Source: an uncultured Bacteroidales bacterium (GTDB lineage Bacteria; Bacteroidota; Bacteroidia; Bacteroidales; Bacteroidaceae). Taken from it: 64,000 nucleotides of DNA. Below the pieces are notes generated by a model. It saw only the letters and a list, made by a program, of their open reading frames with translations. It had not been told where the DNA came from and did no database searches. The stretch spans positions 1 through 64,000 of the forward strand of contig CACWTR010000010.1 of assembly GCA_902763865.1 (NCBI GenBank), read 5' to 3'. Shown in pieces: positions 41,257 through 50,453 of the stretch (the stretch's first letter is position 1; every line of letters begins with the position of its first letter). The position numbers and the translations under genes were made by a program.

Positions 41257-42255
41257 TTACTCGCTGACTTCCCAGATGTCGTTGGTCTCGAGGAGCTCGG
41301 CGAAGTTGTGGTACTTCTTCTTCGACTTGACCTCCTCAATCTGCTGCCAGACGCTGTCGTCGTAGGTGGGAGCCTCTACGTCGCGGATGACACCGAGAGC
41401 CACGGGCCACTCCATCTCGGCCAGCTTCAGCTGCAAGGTGTTGTCCTCGCAGTGGGCATCGTGCACCAGCACGTCGGCCTCCGTGTATCCATCCTCGCCC
41501 AGCTTGACGGCTTTTACGCCGAAGCCGTCCTGCACGATGCCGTACTCATTGTTCTCGCCGAAGAGCATCTTCTCGCCGTGGCGGAGGTAGATGGCGTTCT
41601 TGGCGCGGCCCTCCTTGGAATAGACGGCATCGTGAGTGCCGTTGTTGAAGATGACGCAGTTCTGCAGTATCTCGCAGACGCTGGCACCCTGATGGGCGTA
41701 GGCAGCCTTGAGCACCTCGATAGTGCCCGGAGCGTCGGTGGCAACGGCGCGGGCAAAGAAGTGGCCGCGTGCACCGAAGCACAGCTCGGCAGGGCGGAAG
41801 GGGTCCTCCACGGTGCCGTAGGGCGACGACTTGCTGACGAAACCGCGCGGGCTGGTGGGGCTGTACTGCCCCTTTGTCAGGCCATAGATGCGGTTGTTGA
41901 GCAGGATCATGTTCAGGTTGATGTTGCGGCGGTTGGCATGAATGAAGTGGTTGCCGCCGATGGCCAGTCCGTCGCCGTCGCCGCTCACTTGCCATACGGT
42001 GAGGTCTGGGTTGGCTACCTTGCAGCCCGTGGCGATGGCTGCGGCGCGTCCGTGAATGGTGTTCATGCCGTAGGTTGCCATGTAGTGCGGCAGGCGGCTC
42101 GAACAACCGATGCCGCTGATGACGGCTGTCTCACTTGGTGCTACGCCAATCTCTGCCATTGCCTTGTGAAGACTGGAGAGGAAGAAATGGTCACCGCACC
42201 CTGGACACCACCGCGGCTGTCCCTTCTTGAAATCAGAAGCACTATAATTACTCAT
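41257..42255 (-). CDS. korB: 2-oxoacid:ferredoxin oxidoreductase, beta subunit
   Basis: 332 residues from MSNYSASDF at 42255; the nine-residue extension upstream lies in the inverted repeat at 42277-42307. Thiamine-diphosphate-binding beta subunit: RWCPGCGDHFFLSS, GIGCSSRLPHYM, SGDGDGLAIGGNHFIHANRRN, NNRIYGLTKGQYSPTSP. With the fused gamma-alpha subunit (42728-44566) it oxidises a 2-oxoacid such as 2-oxoglutarate to acyl-CoA, reducing ferredoxin. The two genes are split by the GxxExxY unit. Confidence 0.92.
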   Translation of the reverse strand: MSNYSASDFKKGQPRWCPGCGDHFFLSSLHKAMAEIGVAPSETAVISGIGCSSRLPHYMATYGMNTIHGRAAAIATGCKVANPDLTVWQVSGDGDGLAIGGNHFIHANRRNINLNMILLNNRIYGLTKGQYSPTSPRGFVSKSSPYGTVEDPFRPAELCFGARGHFFARAVATDAPGTIEVLKAAYAHQGASVCEILQNCVIFNNGTHDAVYSKEGRAKNAIYLRHGEKMLFGENNEYGIVQDGFGVKAVKLGEDGYTEADVLVHDAHCEDNTLQLKLAEMEWPVALGVIRDVEAPTYDDSVWQQIEEVKSKKKYHNFAELLETNDIWEVSE

Positions 42256-42276
42256 ATTACCTATTATTATATTTCT

Positions 42277-42307
42277 CAACAACGGATTAAACGGATTAAA
42301 CGGATTT
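42277..42307. repeat. Left inverted repeat of the GxxExxY unit
   Basis: CAACAACGGATTAAACGG and two more ACGGATT units (9-bp direct repeats). It is inverted relative to 42682-42715 and stops at the last base of the GxxExxY stop codon. Confidence 0.85.
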
Positions 42308-42679
42308 CTATCCTATGGGAAAGCGTTCTTTTACGAGTGAGGGTTCGCCGAAATTGATAAGCAATGATAGTTTGAAGCCTGCTACCTTAGCATAATTTAT
42401 GGCTTGTGAGCGATGTGTATCATCCAGCTCTCTCACTGCTTTTAGTTCGACGATTATCTTGTCGTAGCATATAAAGTCTGGGATGTATGTTCCCTCTAAT
42501 ACGACTCCTTTATATGTTGCATGAATCTCCTTCTCACGTTCAAAAGGTATTCCTTGTTCAACAAACTCTATTGCTAAAGCCTCTTGGTAAACCTTTTCTG
42601 CGAATCCCGGACCAAGAACACGATGAACTTTCATCGCTGCGCCAATGATTTGGTATGTCTCGTGTTCGTATCTTAACAT
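42308..42679 (-). CDS. GxxExxY protein (PD-(D/E)XK nuclease-like)
   Basis: 123 residues. The signature GFAEKVY lies in a helix (RVLGPGFAEKVYQEALAIE), and a PD-(D/E)XK-like core follows: IPDFICYDKIIVELKAV, with Asp and the ELK pair. The gene is A+T-richer than the flanking kor genes. It sits between korA and korB, with inverted repeats of ACGGATTAA units on both sides, as if inserted into the operon. GxxExxY proteins are common in Bacteroidetes; their role is not established. A nuclease or a mobile or repair-linked role is inferred from the fold. Confidence 0.85.
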   Translation of the reverse strand: MLRYEHETYQIIGAAMKVHRVLGPGFAEKVYQEALAIEFVEQGIPFEREKEIHATYKGVVLEGTYIPDFICYDKIIVELKAVRELDDTHRSQAINYAKVAGFKLSLLINFGEPSLVKERFPIG

Positions 42680-42681
42680 TA

Positions 42682-42715
42682 CCTTAATCCGTCAAATCCG
42701 TTAAATCCGTTGTTT
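42682..42715. repeat. Right inverted repeat of the GxxExxY unit
   Basis: CCTTAATCCGTCAAATCCG then TTAAATCCGTTGTTT; its reverse complement matches the left repeat closely. Confidence 0.85.
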
Positions 42716-42727
42716 AGTATTTTATAT

Positions 42728-44566
42728 TTATTCCTTGTTTAATATCTCTGTGAATGCGGCGACGAGTTCGGCGACCTTGAAGGGTTGGCCTTTCACTTCG
42801 TTGTACTGCCGGGGTACGAAGCCATCGACTTTCATGCGGAGCCATGCGGCGAGCTGGCCCATGTTCTGTTCGGCAACCACTACCTTCGGGTACTTCTTCA
42901 GGACTTCTGCTGTGTTCTTCGGCAGGGGATTGATGTAGCGGAAGTGGGCCAAAGCCACTTTCTTTCCCTCGGCACGCAGCTCGTCCATCGCGGCATGCAG
43001 GTGGCCGTAGGTGCCGCCGAAGCCCACGATGAGCAGCTCGGCATCGTCCTTGTCGCCCAGCACCTCGAGGTCGGGCACGGGGATGGCGTCAATCTTGGCT
43101 TTGCGCTTGCGTGTCATCAGGTCGTGGTTCTCGGGGTTGGTGCTGATGGCTCCTGTCTTGTCGTCCTTCTCCAGGCCGCCCAGGATGTGCTCGAAGCCTT
43201 CCCTGCCGGGCACGGCCCAGTAGCGTACACCGGCCTCGTTGCGCATGTAGGGCGTCCACTTGCCTCGCAGTTCCTCGGGAACATAGGGCGGCTGTATGGC
43301 AGGATAGTCCTTCAGGTCCGGCAGGCGGAAGGCCCCCGAACCGTTGGCTACGAAGGCATCGGTCATGAGGATGACGGGTGTCATGTGCTCCAGCGCCATC
43401 TTCGCGGCGGCGTATGCCATCTCGAAGCAGTCGGTGGGGCTGGCAGCAGCCACGACGGGCATGGGGCTCTCACCGTTGCGTCCGAAGAGTGCCTGCAAGA
43501 GGTCGGTCTGCTCGCTCTTCGTGGGCAGGCCCGTGGCGGGGCCGCCGCGCTGCACGTCGAGCACTACGAGGGGCAGCTCCATGATGACGGCCAGGTTCAT
43601 TGCTTCGCTCTTGAGGCAGATGCCGGGACCGCTGGTGCTCGTCACGGCCAGTGCTCCTGCGAAGGAAGCGCCGACGGCACTGGCGCAGCCGGCTATCTCG
43701 TCCTCGCACTGCACGGTGATGACGCCGAGGCTCTTGTGCTTGGAGAGTTCGTGGAGTACGTCCGTTGCGGGCGTGATGGGGTAGGAGCCGAGGTAGAGCT
43801 TCAGTCCGGCCTTCTCTGCTGCGGCGATGAAGCCGTAGGCTGTTGCCTTGTTGCCCGTGATGTCCATGTAGCGACCGGGCACCTTGTGCTTCGTCTCGAT
43901 GCGATAGCGACCAGCCACGCTCGAGTGTGTGTTGTGTCCGTAGTCGTAGCCGGCCTGGATGACCTTGATGTTGGCTTCTGCCAGCTCGGGCTTCTTGGCG
44001 AATTTCTCCCTGAGGAAGCTGAAGGCGACGTTGAGGTCGCGGTCGAAGAGCCAGCACACGAGGCCGAGGGCAAACATATTGCGGCACTTGAGGATGCTCT
44101 TGGCGTCCATCCCGCTGTCCTTAAGGCAGTCCTTTACCATCGTGGTGAGGGGGCAGGCTATCACTCTGTCGGGGTCAATGCCCATCTCGCCGAGGTAGTC
44201 TTCCGTCTGGAACTGTGCTTTTTCCAGGTCCTTGGGGCCAAAGCTGTCGGTGTCGATGATGATGGCGGCACCGGGCTTGGCATAGCGGTACTGAGTCTTC
44301 AGTGCTGCAGCATTCATGGCTACGAGCACGTCGCAGAGGTCGCCTGGCGTATAGACCTGTCCTGCACCGATATGGACTTGAAATCCGCTGACACCGGTGA
44401 GTGAGCCTTGCGGGGCACGGATGTCGGCGGGATAGTCCGGGAAGGTGCTGATACTGTTGCCTACGGTGGCTGACACCGTAGAGAAGATGTTTCCGGCCAG
44501 CTGCATGCCGTCGCCGGAATCACCGGAGAATCGTACTACAACGGATTCTTTTTCCTTTATTTCCAT
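42728..44566 (-). CDS. korA: 2-oxoacid:ferredoxin oxidoreductase, fused gamma-alpha subunit
   Basis: 612 residues. The gamma domain (VVRFSGDSGDGMQLAGNIFS, APQGSLTGVSGFQVHIG) occupies the first ~190 residues, the alpha pyrimidine-binding domain follows (YPITPATDVLHELSKHK, TSTSGPGICLKSEAMNLAVI, QRGGPATGLPTKSEQTDLL), and a transketolase-like C-terminal domain ends it. It works with KorB in the reductive or oxidative TCA segment. A -7 box (TAACTTTG, plus 44594-44601) lies upstream; the -33 element is unclear. Confidence 0.93.
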   Translation of the reverse strand: MEIKEKESVVVRFSGDSGDGMQLAGNIFSTVSATVGNSISTFPDYPADIRAPQGSLTGVSGFQVHIGAGQVYTPGDLCDVLVAMNAAALKTQYRYAKPGAAIIIDTDSFGPKDLEKAQFQTEDYLGEMGIDPDRVIACPLTTMVKDCLKDSGMDAKSILKCRNMFALGLVCWLFDRDLNVAFSFLREKFAKKPELAEANIKVIQAGYDYGHNTHSSVAGRYRIETKHKVPGRYMDITGNKATAYGFIAAAEKAGLKLYLGSYPITPATDVLHELSKHKSLGVITVQCEDEIAGCASAVGASFAGALAVTSTSGPGICLKSEAMNLAVIMELPLVVLDVQRGGPATGLPTKSEQTDLLQALFGRNGESPMPVVAAASPTDCFEMAYAAAKMALEHMTPVILMTDAFVANGSGAFRLPDLKDYPAIQPPYVPEELRGKWTPYMRNEAGVRYWAVPGREGFEHILGGLEKDDKTGAISTNPENHDLMTRKRKAKIDAIPVPDLEVLGDKDDAELLIVGFGGTYGHLHAAMDELRAEGKKVALAHFRYINPLPKNTAEVLKKYPKVVVAEQNMGQLAAWLRMKVDGFVPRQYNEVKGQPFKVAELVAAFTEILNKE

Positions 44567-44608
44567 TCCTTATTATTAATAGTAAACGTGCTGCAAAGTT
44601 ACGAAATT

Positions 44609-44662
44609 AATCTCACTCAGCCCCGTGAATGCGTGTGCAAGTTTGCCGGGGCGAGTGAGATT
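44609..44662 (-). terminator. Terminator of the uronate operon
   Basis: AATCTCACTC and GCCCCG pair with CGGGGC and GAGTGAGATT (16 bp, one bulged A, 21-base loop). It lies 30 bases beyond the SGNH hydrolase stop. Confidence 0.8.
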
Positions 44663-44691
44663 CTTAACATATATCAAGGGGGAAGGTTCGC

Positions 44692-45783
44692 TCAGGGGAA
44701 TATCTCGTGAATCTTCCGGAGGTAGGCGTCGGCATACTGGCGCATGCCAAGGTCGTTGGGGTGAAGGCCTTCGACCATCGAGTCCTGCGTGAAACCGAGT
44801 TCGTCGTGGCTGAGATAGTAGAGGTCCTTCACTCCCTGCTGCTGCAGAGTCTTGTAGGCGCGTTGCTGCTCCTTGGCTGAACCTGTGTACCAGTCGATGT
44901 TCTGCTGCGAGCTGCTGCCGTTGGCATAGTCGTGCTCCACGAACAGGATGGGGGCCTTGCTCTTCTGGCGCAGGATGGCGATGCCGCGGAGCAGACGGTC
45001 GTAGATGAGTTCCGTGCGTTCCGTAGCCATGTTGGGCAGGCAGTCGATGACGAAGAGCTTGGCATCGATTTCCGACAGGAAGCCGAACATCTCTTCCTCC
45101 AGCTGCCCGTTGCCCGAGAAGCCCAGGTTGATGACGGGATAGGCCGACTCGCGGTGCACGATGTTGGTCCATGCCATGCCGGTCCGTGAGGCACAGGCTC
45201 CCTGCGCGATGGATGTGCCATAGACCACGATGGGCTTCTCGTCCGTTACGGGCAGGAAGCGCAGCTCGCGGTCCTGCGGCACGCCAATCTCCATCCATGT
45301 CACTTCGTTGTAAAGGGGCAGGAACAGCTCGAAGTCGTAGCCACGGTCCTCTCCGGTGAAGTAGGTCAGGTCCTTGAACTCGTAGTTGATGGTGTCCTTG
45401 AAGGAGAGGTTGAACTTGCTGGCGCACCAGCGCAGCCTTCCGTCGGCGTCCGTGGCGTAGAGGTCAACACCGGAGACGCCCGTCGTGGGCATGTGGAACA
45501 TGTTCAGTCCGCCCTTCACGCGGTAGCGCACCTTGATGCTTGGGGCATTGGTGTGGAAGCAGATTGACAGGCCCGCCGACTGCCGTGAGAGTCGCCACAC
45601 GGCGTCGCGCACCTTGCCTTCCGCCCTTGGCGGGAGGCGGTGGTAGTTGTCCCTGAGCTCGCTGTTCCACCAGCGTCCGTGCACGATGTTTTCCCCTTGC
45701 TCCAGGGGGTTCATCCATTTTGTCTGTGCTGCCAGGGTGAGCAGGCAGCACAGACTGATGAGAAACGACATTGTTCTTTTCAT
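44692..45783 (-). CDS. SGNH/GDSL-family hydrolase
   Basis: 363 residues with a signal peptide ending near TLAAQ. An N-terminal beta domain (about 20-180) precedes the SGNH core: GTSIAQGACASRTG with the nucleophile Ser, GFSGNGQLEEE with the oxyanion Asn, and EGLHPNDLGMRQYAD with the catalytic Asp-His pair. Such secreted enzymes are carbohydrate esterases or sialate-type acetylesterases. Last gene of the uronate operon (gap 30 bases to kduI), so it may deacetylate pectin-type oligosaccharides; this is inferred from context. Confidence 0.82.
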   Translation of the reverse strand: MKRTMSFLISLCCLLTLAAQTKWMNPLEQGENIVHGRWWNSELRDNYHRLPPRAEGKVRDAVWRLSRQSAGLSICFHTNAPSIKVRYRVKGGLNMFHMPTTGVSGVDLYATDADGRLRWCASKFNLSFKDTINYEFKDLTYFTGEDRGYDFELFLPLYNEVTWMEIGVPQDRELRFLPVTDEKPIVVYGTSIAQGACASRTGMAWTNIVHRESAYPVINLGFSGNGQLEEEMFGFLSEIDAKLFVIDCLPNMATERTELIYDRLLRGIAILRQKSKAPILFVEHDYANGSSSQQNIDWYTGSAKEQQRAYKTLQQQGVKDLYYLSHDELGFTQDSMVEGLHPNDLGMRQYADAYLRKIHEIFP

Positions 45784-45813
45784 GGGTTCGATGTGATAGT
45801 TTGTTGTCGGTGC

Positions 45814-46785
45814 TTACTTCAGGTCGCCAACCTGGATGACATCCTTGTCGTTGTAGTTCAGGTTCTCCCCGGCCATGCCCCAGATGAAGGTGTAGTAGTA
45901 GGTGGCGCTGGCGCAGTGGATGCTCCATTCGGGCGACATGATGGCTTGTTCGTTGTGCAGCCAGACGACGCGGCTTTCCTGAGGCTCGCCCATGATGTGG
46001 CTGACGGTCTGCCCTTCCGGTACGTTGAAGTAGTAGTAGGCTTCCACGCGGCGCCCGTGGGTGTGGGGCGGCATGGTGTTCCAGACGCTGCCTTCCTCGA
46101 GCTGTGTCAGTCCCATCTGGAGTTGGCAGGGGCCTTCTTCGAGCGAAGTGTTGACGATGAGCTGGTAGATGGTGCGCCGGTTGGATTCGGCCAGTGTGCC
46201 GAGCGGTCCGGTGACGGTTGCCTTCAGGCTCTGTATCTTGCCGTTCTTGCGTCCGTCCAGGGTTATCCACTGCGTTTTGTAGTGATGATGGGCCGTGGCG
46301 GAGTTCAGGTAGAACTTTGCGGGGTTCTTTGCGTCCTTCGAGCGGAAGACGACCTCGCGGTTCGAATCCATGTCCTTGCCGTTCTTGTCCTTGCCGAGCC
46401 AGCCGCGTCCGATGTAGAGTGCTTCGCGATAGCCCAGGGGATATTCCTGCCCATCGACAATGACGGAGCCTTCGCCGCCGGTGTTGATGATGCCCAGCTC
46501 GCGGTTGCGCATGAAGTAGTCAGCACGCAGCTGGGGGTGGGTCTCCAGCTTCAGGTCTCTCGTGACGGGCATTGCGCCGCCATAGATGAAGCGGTCGTAC
46601 ATTGAATAGGTCAGGTTGATTTCGTCGGCAGCCATCACCTTTTCCATGACGAAGCGGTCGCGCAGGGTTTTGGTGTCGTAGTGCTTGACATCGTCGGGGT
46701 GGCAAGCTGTCTGGAAGTTCATGTTCTGCTGTGCAGAAGTTGCGAATGAGCTCATGACTAAAATGCTTAAAAGTAGTTTTCTCAT
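45814..46785 (-). CDS. kduI: 5-keto-4-deoxyuronate isomerase with signal peptide
   Basis: 323 residues from [20 protein letters not shown] at 46785; the frame stays open upstream but that part is the tandem-palindrome repeat. Metal ligands His241, His243, Glu248 ([15 protein letters not shown]) and His290 match the KduI zinc site. It isomerises 5-keto-4-deoxyuronate to 2,5-diketo-3-deoxygluconate. The family is normally cytoplasmic and about 280 residues long; here a clear export signal adds about 20 residues, so it is probably periplasmic. Confidence 0.9.
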   Translation of the reverse strand: MRKLLLSILVMSSFATSAQQNMNFQTACHPDDVKHYDTKTLRDRFVMEKVMAADEINLTYSMYDRFIYGGAMPVTRDLKLETHPQLRADYFMRNRELGIINTGGEGSVIVDGQEYPLGYREALYIGRGWLGKDKNGKDMDSNREVVFRSKDAKNPAKFYLNSATAHHHYKTQWITLDGRKNGKIQSLKATVTGPLGTLAESNRRTIYQLIVNTSLEEGPCQLQMGLTQLEEGSVWNTMPPHTHGRRVEAYYYFNVPEGQTVSHIMGEPQESRVVWLHNEQAIMSPEWSIHCASATYYYTFIWGMAGENLNYNDKDVIQVGDLK

Positions 46786-46844
46786 AAGTGTGAAGTGAAT
46801 TGTTGAAGTCTCGGGAGGGGAGGGAAGGCGACGCGAGGTGTTGA

Positions 46845-46910
46845 TTGCTTCATCGCCATGAAGTGATTGCTTCATCGCGATGAAGCAATTGCTCCATCGC
46901 GATGAAGCAA
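46845..46910. repeat. Three tandem 22-bp palindromes
   Basis: Units start at 46845, 46867 and 46889. The centre of each is GCTTCATCGCGATGAAGC with small changes. They lie between the PTS-like gene and kduI, as a transcribed hairpin array or binding sites. Confidence 0.8.
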
Positions 46911-46975
46911 CGAACACGACGTGGTGTGTCTGCCTTGCACTGGTGTCATCCTTTTGCTTCCGAAGCTTCGTTGGT

Positions 46976-48346
46976 TTATTGTTTTGCTTGTTTCTCTTGG
47001 CTTATGATGCGTTTGCGGTTGTAGAGCATCATGGCTGCGGTGAGGCAGACAAGTAGGCCCATGCCGATGTATTGCAGGCTGTTGACGCATTTGTACGTCA
47101 CCCATCCGAAGAGTGAGCCTGCAAAGTCGAGTGCGCCTGCCTCGAAGCCCTCGGGTATCTTGGCACTGTTGTCGCCGGTCTGCTCGAAGACGGTGTGGGC
47201 TGCCTGCGTGAAGGCGGGAGCCATGTCGGTCACGAAGTAGAGCCCTGCAATCAGAGCAACCAGGCCGACGATGAAACTGCCGACCACGTTGCCCCGTGTG
47301 TAGGGCAGGACCATGACGAACACGTAGAACATTCCGGCCAGTGAAGCCAGCGGCAGGAACTCGTTGCCGGGCAGCAGGACGGCCATGCCAAGCGTGACGG
47401 GAATCAGGAAGAGGCTGACCACGAGTGTCGTGGGATGCCCTATGACCAGAGCAGGCGACATGCCGATATAGATCTTCCTGCCGTTGAACCTCTTCCGTAC
47501 CACTTCCTGCGTCTTCTCCGATATGGGCATCAGTCCGTCGATGAACAGACGGGTGATTCTCGGAATCAGTTCCATTACGGCTCCCATCGTGACGCCAAGG
47601 AAGAGAATCTTCTTGATGTCATACTGAGCAAATGCACCTATCAGGGCTCCGACGATGACGCCCAGCACCAGCGGTTCGCCCAGCACGCCGAACTTCTTCT
47701 TCAGCCCCTCGGCATCGATGTCGAGGCGCGAGAAGCCCGGAATCCTGTCCAGCAGCCAGCCTATGCCGATGGCAAACGGCGTGAAGCTCTGGCAAAAGGG
47801 CTGCGGGATGGAGATTCCCTCCATCCCCTCGTAGTAGCTCTGGAATCGGCTGGCCGTGAGGTCGGCCATGACCAACGTGTTGATGTAGCAGACGATGGCT
47901 GCGAAGTAGCCCCACGTCAAGCTTTCGCCGGTCACGAAGTAAGCCACGGCTCCAATGAAGGCAAAGTGCCAGTAGTTCCAGAGGTCGATGTTCACGGTGC
48001 TGGTGGTCTTCGTGATGAGCATCAGGAAGTTCACGCCCAGCAGGATGGGTATTATCAGAGCACCGACGGCGGTATTGTAGGCCACGGCAGCAGCGGCAGG
48101 CCACCCCATGTCGAACACGCCAAGCTGCAGGTCGTAGAGTTGCGAGATGCTGTTCAGCGGGCCGCTGAAGTTGCCGGTCAGCAGGGCTGTGACGATGCCA
48201 AGTCCTACGAAGCCCACGCCCACGTAGAGTCCCGACTTCAGCGACTTGCCGAACTTCATTCCGATGCAGAGGCCAATGACGGTGAAGAGAATAGGCATCA
48301 TCACCGAAGCCCCCAGGTTGATGATATAGCTGAACACCTGTTCCAT
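46976..48346 (-). CDS. Galactitol-type PTS IIC-like membrane transporter, orphan
   Basis: 456 residues with about 11-12 membrane segments ([75 protein letters not shown]). The layout matches the EIIC of galactitol-type phosphotransferase systems. No EIIA, EIIB, HPr or EI gene lies in the window, and Bacteroidetes generally lack a full sugar PTS, so this is probably a PTS-independent permease. Between kduD and kduI, it most likely imports unsaturated uronate or a derived keto-uronate. Confidence 0.8.
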   Translation of the reverse strand: MEQVFSYIINLGASVMMPILFTVIGLCIGMKFGKSLKSGLYVGVGFVGLGIVTALLTGNFSGPLNSISQLYDLQLGVFDMGWPAAAAVAYNTAVGALIIPILLGVNFLMLITKTTSTVNIDLWNYWHFAFIGAVAYFVTGESLTWGYFAAIVCYINTLVMADLTASRFQSYYEGMEGISIPQPFCQSFTPFAIGIGWLLDRIPGFSRLDIDAEGLKKKFGVLGEPLVLGVIVGALIGAFAQYDIKKILFLGVTMGAVMELIPRITRLFIDGLMPISEKTQEVVRKRFNGRKIYIGMSPALVIGHPTTLVVSLFLIPVTLGMAVLLPGNEFLPLASLAGMFYVFVMVLPYTRGNVVGSFIVGLVALIAGLYFVTDMAPAFTQAAHTVFEQTGDNSAKIPEGFEAGALDFAGSLFGWVTYKCVNSLQYIGMGLLVCLTAAMMLYNRKRIISQEKQAKQ

Positions 48347-48384
48347 ACCTATTATTAATTATAGATGTGAATGATGTGTTAGCT

Positions 48385-49185
48385 CTACGGTTGTTTGCCA
48401 ATGTAGGCCAGAATGCCTCCATCGACGTAGAGGATATGTCCGTTGACGGCATCCGATGCTCGCGAAGCCAGGAAGACGGCAGGGCCGCCTATCTCGGCGG
48501 GTTCAAGCCAACGGCCAGCCGGTGTCTTGGCGCAGATGAAGGCATCGAAGGGATGCTTGCTTCCGTCGGCCTGCGGCTCGCGCAGCGGGGCGGTTTGCGG
48601 CGTGGCCACGTAGCCGGGGCCGATGCCGTTGCACTGGATGTTGTACCCGCCGTATTCCGAGCAGATGTTGCGCGTCAGCATCTTCAGGCCTCCCTTGGCA
48701 GCGGCATAGGCACTGACCGTTTCGCGTCCCAGCTCCGACATCATCGAGCAGACATTGATGATTTTGCCTTCGCGCCGTTCCATCATTTCGGGGATGACGG
48801 CAGCGGAGCAGATGTACGGTCCGACCAGGTCAATGTCGATGACCTGCTGAAACTCCTCGCGCTTCATCTCGTGCATAGGGATGCGCTTGATGATGCCGGC
48901 GTTGTTGACCAGGATATCTATCTGCCCTACCTCCTTGTGGATTTGTTCTACGAGAGCCTTGACAGCCTTCTCGTCGGTCACATCGCAGACGTAGCCTTTC
49001 ACATTCGTGATGCCAGCCTCGTGGTAGCTGTCCAGTCCGCGTTGGAGTGCTTCCTGACTGCGGCAGTTGAAGATGATGTTCTTGATACCTGCCTCTGCGA
49101 ATGCCTTCGCAATGGCAAAGCCGATGCCATAGCATGCACCAGTGACCCAGGCGTTTTTGCCTTCAAGTGAAAAAATGTTTGTCAT
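48385..49185 (-). CDS. kduD: 2-dehydro-3-deoxy-D-gluconate 5-dehydrogenase
   Basis: 266 residues, SDR fold: TGACYGIGFAIAKAFAEAG for NAD, DILVNNAGI, SMMSELGRETVSAYAAAKGG with the Ser-Tyr-Lys catalytic set, and an end GHILYVDGG. KduD reduces 2,5-diketo-3-deoxygluconate to KDG after KduI. It starts 6 bases after the DUF4861 gene. Confidence 0.92.
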   Translation of the reverse strand: MTNIFSLEGKNAWVTGACYGIGFAIAKAFAEAGIKNIIFNCRSQEALQRGLDSYHEAGITNVKGYVCDVTDEKAVKALVEQIHKEVGQIDILVNNAGIIKRIPMHEMKREEFQQVIDIDLVGPYICSAAVIPEMMERREGKIINVCSMMSELGRETVSAYAAAKGGLKMLTRNICSEYGGYNIQCNGIGPGYVATPQTAPLREPQADGSKHPFDAFICAKTPAGRWLEPAEIGGPAVFLASRASDAVNGHILYVDGGILAYIGKQP

Positions 49186-49191
49186 GTGTTT

Positions 49192-50295
49192 CTATTTTGT
49201 GATTACTGTTTTCAATGGTTGACGTATTGTTTGCATGAAGCCTTCTATGCGCGACTGCCATTCGTTCTGCGTGCGTATGTCGAACTCGCTCCATGCTGCA
49301 CCGAACCAGTAGTGGAAGCGTCCGCCGCGGTAGGAGCGCAGGATTCCCACCCCGTGTCCTTCCATGCGTGTGATCTCCACGCCTTCTGTGTCGGGGAACA
49401 GGAGCGCCACGTAGATCTGGCATTGATGACGCTCGGGGTCTGTCGTCGGGTCGGCATAGTGGATGTAGTCCTTCCCTTCGACGACGCTCAACGTGTCGGC
49501 GGCACGGATGGGGAAACCAGCCGCTACGTCCGCAGGCTGCTTCAGCCCGTCGTACCAGACCGTGGCCTTGCAGAAGTTGGAACCTTTGTCGAGCGACAGG
49601 ATGCGGTGTTCCGTGATGCCTTCGGCTGTGGTGGGGAAGTCGGCCTGCACCGTGAAGCGCAGCGGTCCGTTCTCCAGTATCCGGCAGGTTTCATAGCACC
49701 AGGGATAGACAATCTTCCCATCCTTGACGAGGGCCGGCGTGCCGCACCCCAGCGTGGGTCCCACGCCGTAGCAGTCGAGGCCCTTGCCGTAGTCGAGATG
49801 GAACGAGAGTCGGGGGTTGTTGCGATACAGCTCTTCCAGGATAAGCTCCGGTGTGCGTTTCACCCAGACGTCGTGGCCGAATCCTCTCTCGCCCCTGCGT
49901 TGCAGGGCAGGTCCGTAGAGCCGGAAGCCGATGCGGTCGTTCTCGAAGGACAGGTCGTCGAGGCGGTCAGGGTATTGTCTGCCGCCTACCAGCGACAGTA
50001 CAGGTGCCGGCTGTCCCGGCTCGATGGTATAGGTTGCAGTGGCATTCGGGCGGACATGTACGTCGAGCAGCAGCTGTCCGTCGCGTGTCAGCTGACTGGT
50101 CTGCTCGATTCCGAAGGCATCGCGTACCACGACTCCCTTGCCGGCATCAAATCCCAGCTGACCTGCATCGATGCTCACCAGCTCCTGCCGTTGCATGGCT
50201 GTAGGGTTGGTGACGGTCAGGCGCGAAGTCTGGGCCATGCTCCCACAGCATCCTGCAGCAAGGAGGATGTGGAGAATAAAGCTTCTTCTTCTCAT
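49192..50295 (-). CDS. DUF4861 secreted protein
   Basis: 367 residues with a signal peptide (ILHILLAAGCCGSMAQ). Beta-rich domain (YTIEPGQPAPVLSLVGGRQYP, WYDGLKQPADVAAGF, GILRSYRGGRFHYWFGAAW, described by pieces) typical of DUF4861, found in pectin and rhamnogalacturonan loci of Bacteroidetes. First gene of the uronate operon; a -7 box (TACCTTTG, plus 50329-50336) lies upstream with an imperfect -33. The enzymatic activity is not known. Confidence 0.82.
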   Translation of the reverse strand: MRRRSFILHILLAAGCCGSMAQTSRLTVTNPTAMQRQELVSIDAGQLGFDAGKGVVVRDAFGIEQTSQLTRDGQLLLDVHVRPNATATYTIEPGQPAPVLSLVGGRQYPDRLDDLSFENDRIGFRLYGPALQRRGERGFGHDVWVKRTPELILEELYRNNPRLSFHLDYGKGLDCYGVGPTLGCGTPALVKDGKIVYPWCYETCRILENGPLRFTVQADFPTTAEGITEHRILSLDKGSNFCKATVWYDGLKQPADVAAGFPIRAADTLSVVEGKDYIHYADPTTDPERHQCQIYVALLFPDTEGVEITRMEGHGVGILRSYRGGRFHYWFGAAWSEFDIRTQNEWQSRIEGFMQTIRQPLKTVITK

Positions 50296-50328
50296 CGGTT
50301 AATAATAGTTTTCTCTCTTATTTCTCCC

Positions 50329-50407
50329 CAAAGGTACGATTTTTTGCCGACAGACGAAAGGAAAGTCCTTCCTTTTTCCGACTATTCGCGAATAAGTTGT
50401 AAATTTG
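50329..50407. promoter_or_regulatory. Divergent promoter region, uronate operon and GH127-like gene
   Basis: The minus-strand -7 box TACCTTTG (plus 50329-50336) faces the DUF4861 operon; the plus-strand -7 box TAAATTTG (50400-50407) faces the GH127-like gene. Neither -33 is exact, which fits activator-dependent promoters. Confidence 0.55.
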
Positions 50408-50453
50408 TACCCACAAGAGAAGAAAGATGCAATATAACGAAACTGCAAAAGGA

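Noticed and set aside
46786-46917. N-terminal extension of kduI
   Set aside because: It would translate the tandem palindromes; a signal peptide starts at 46785.
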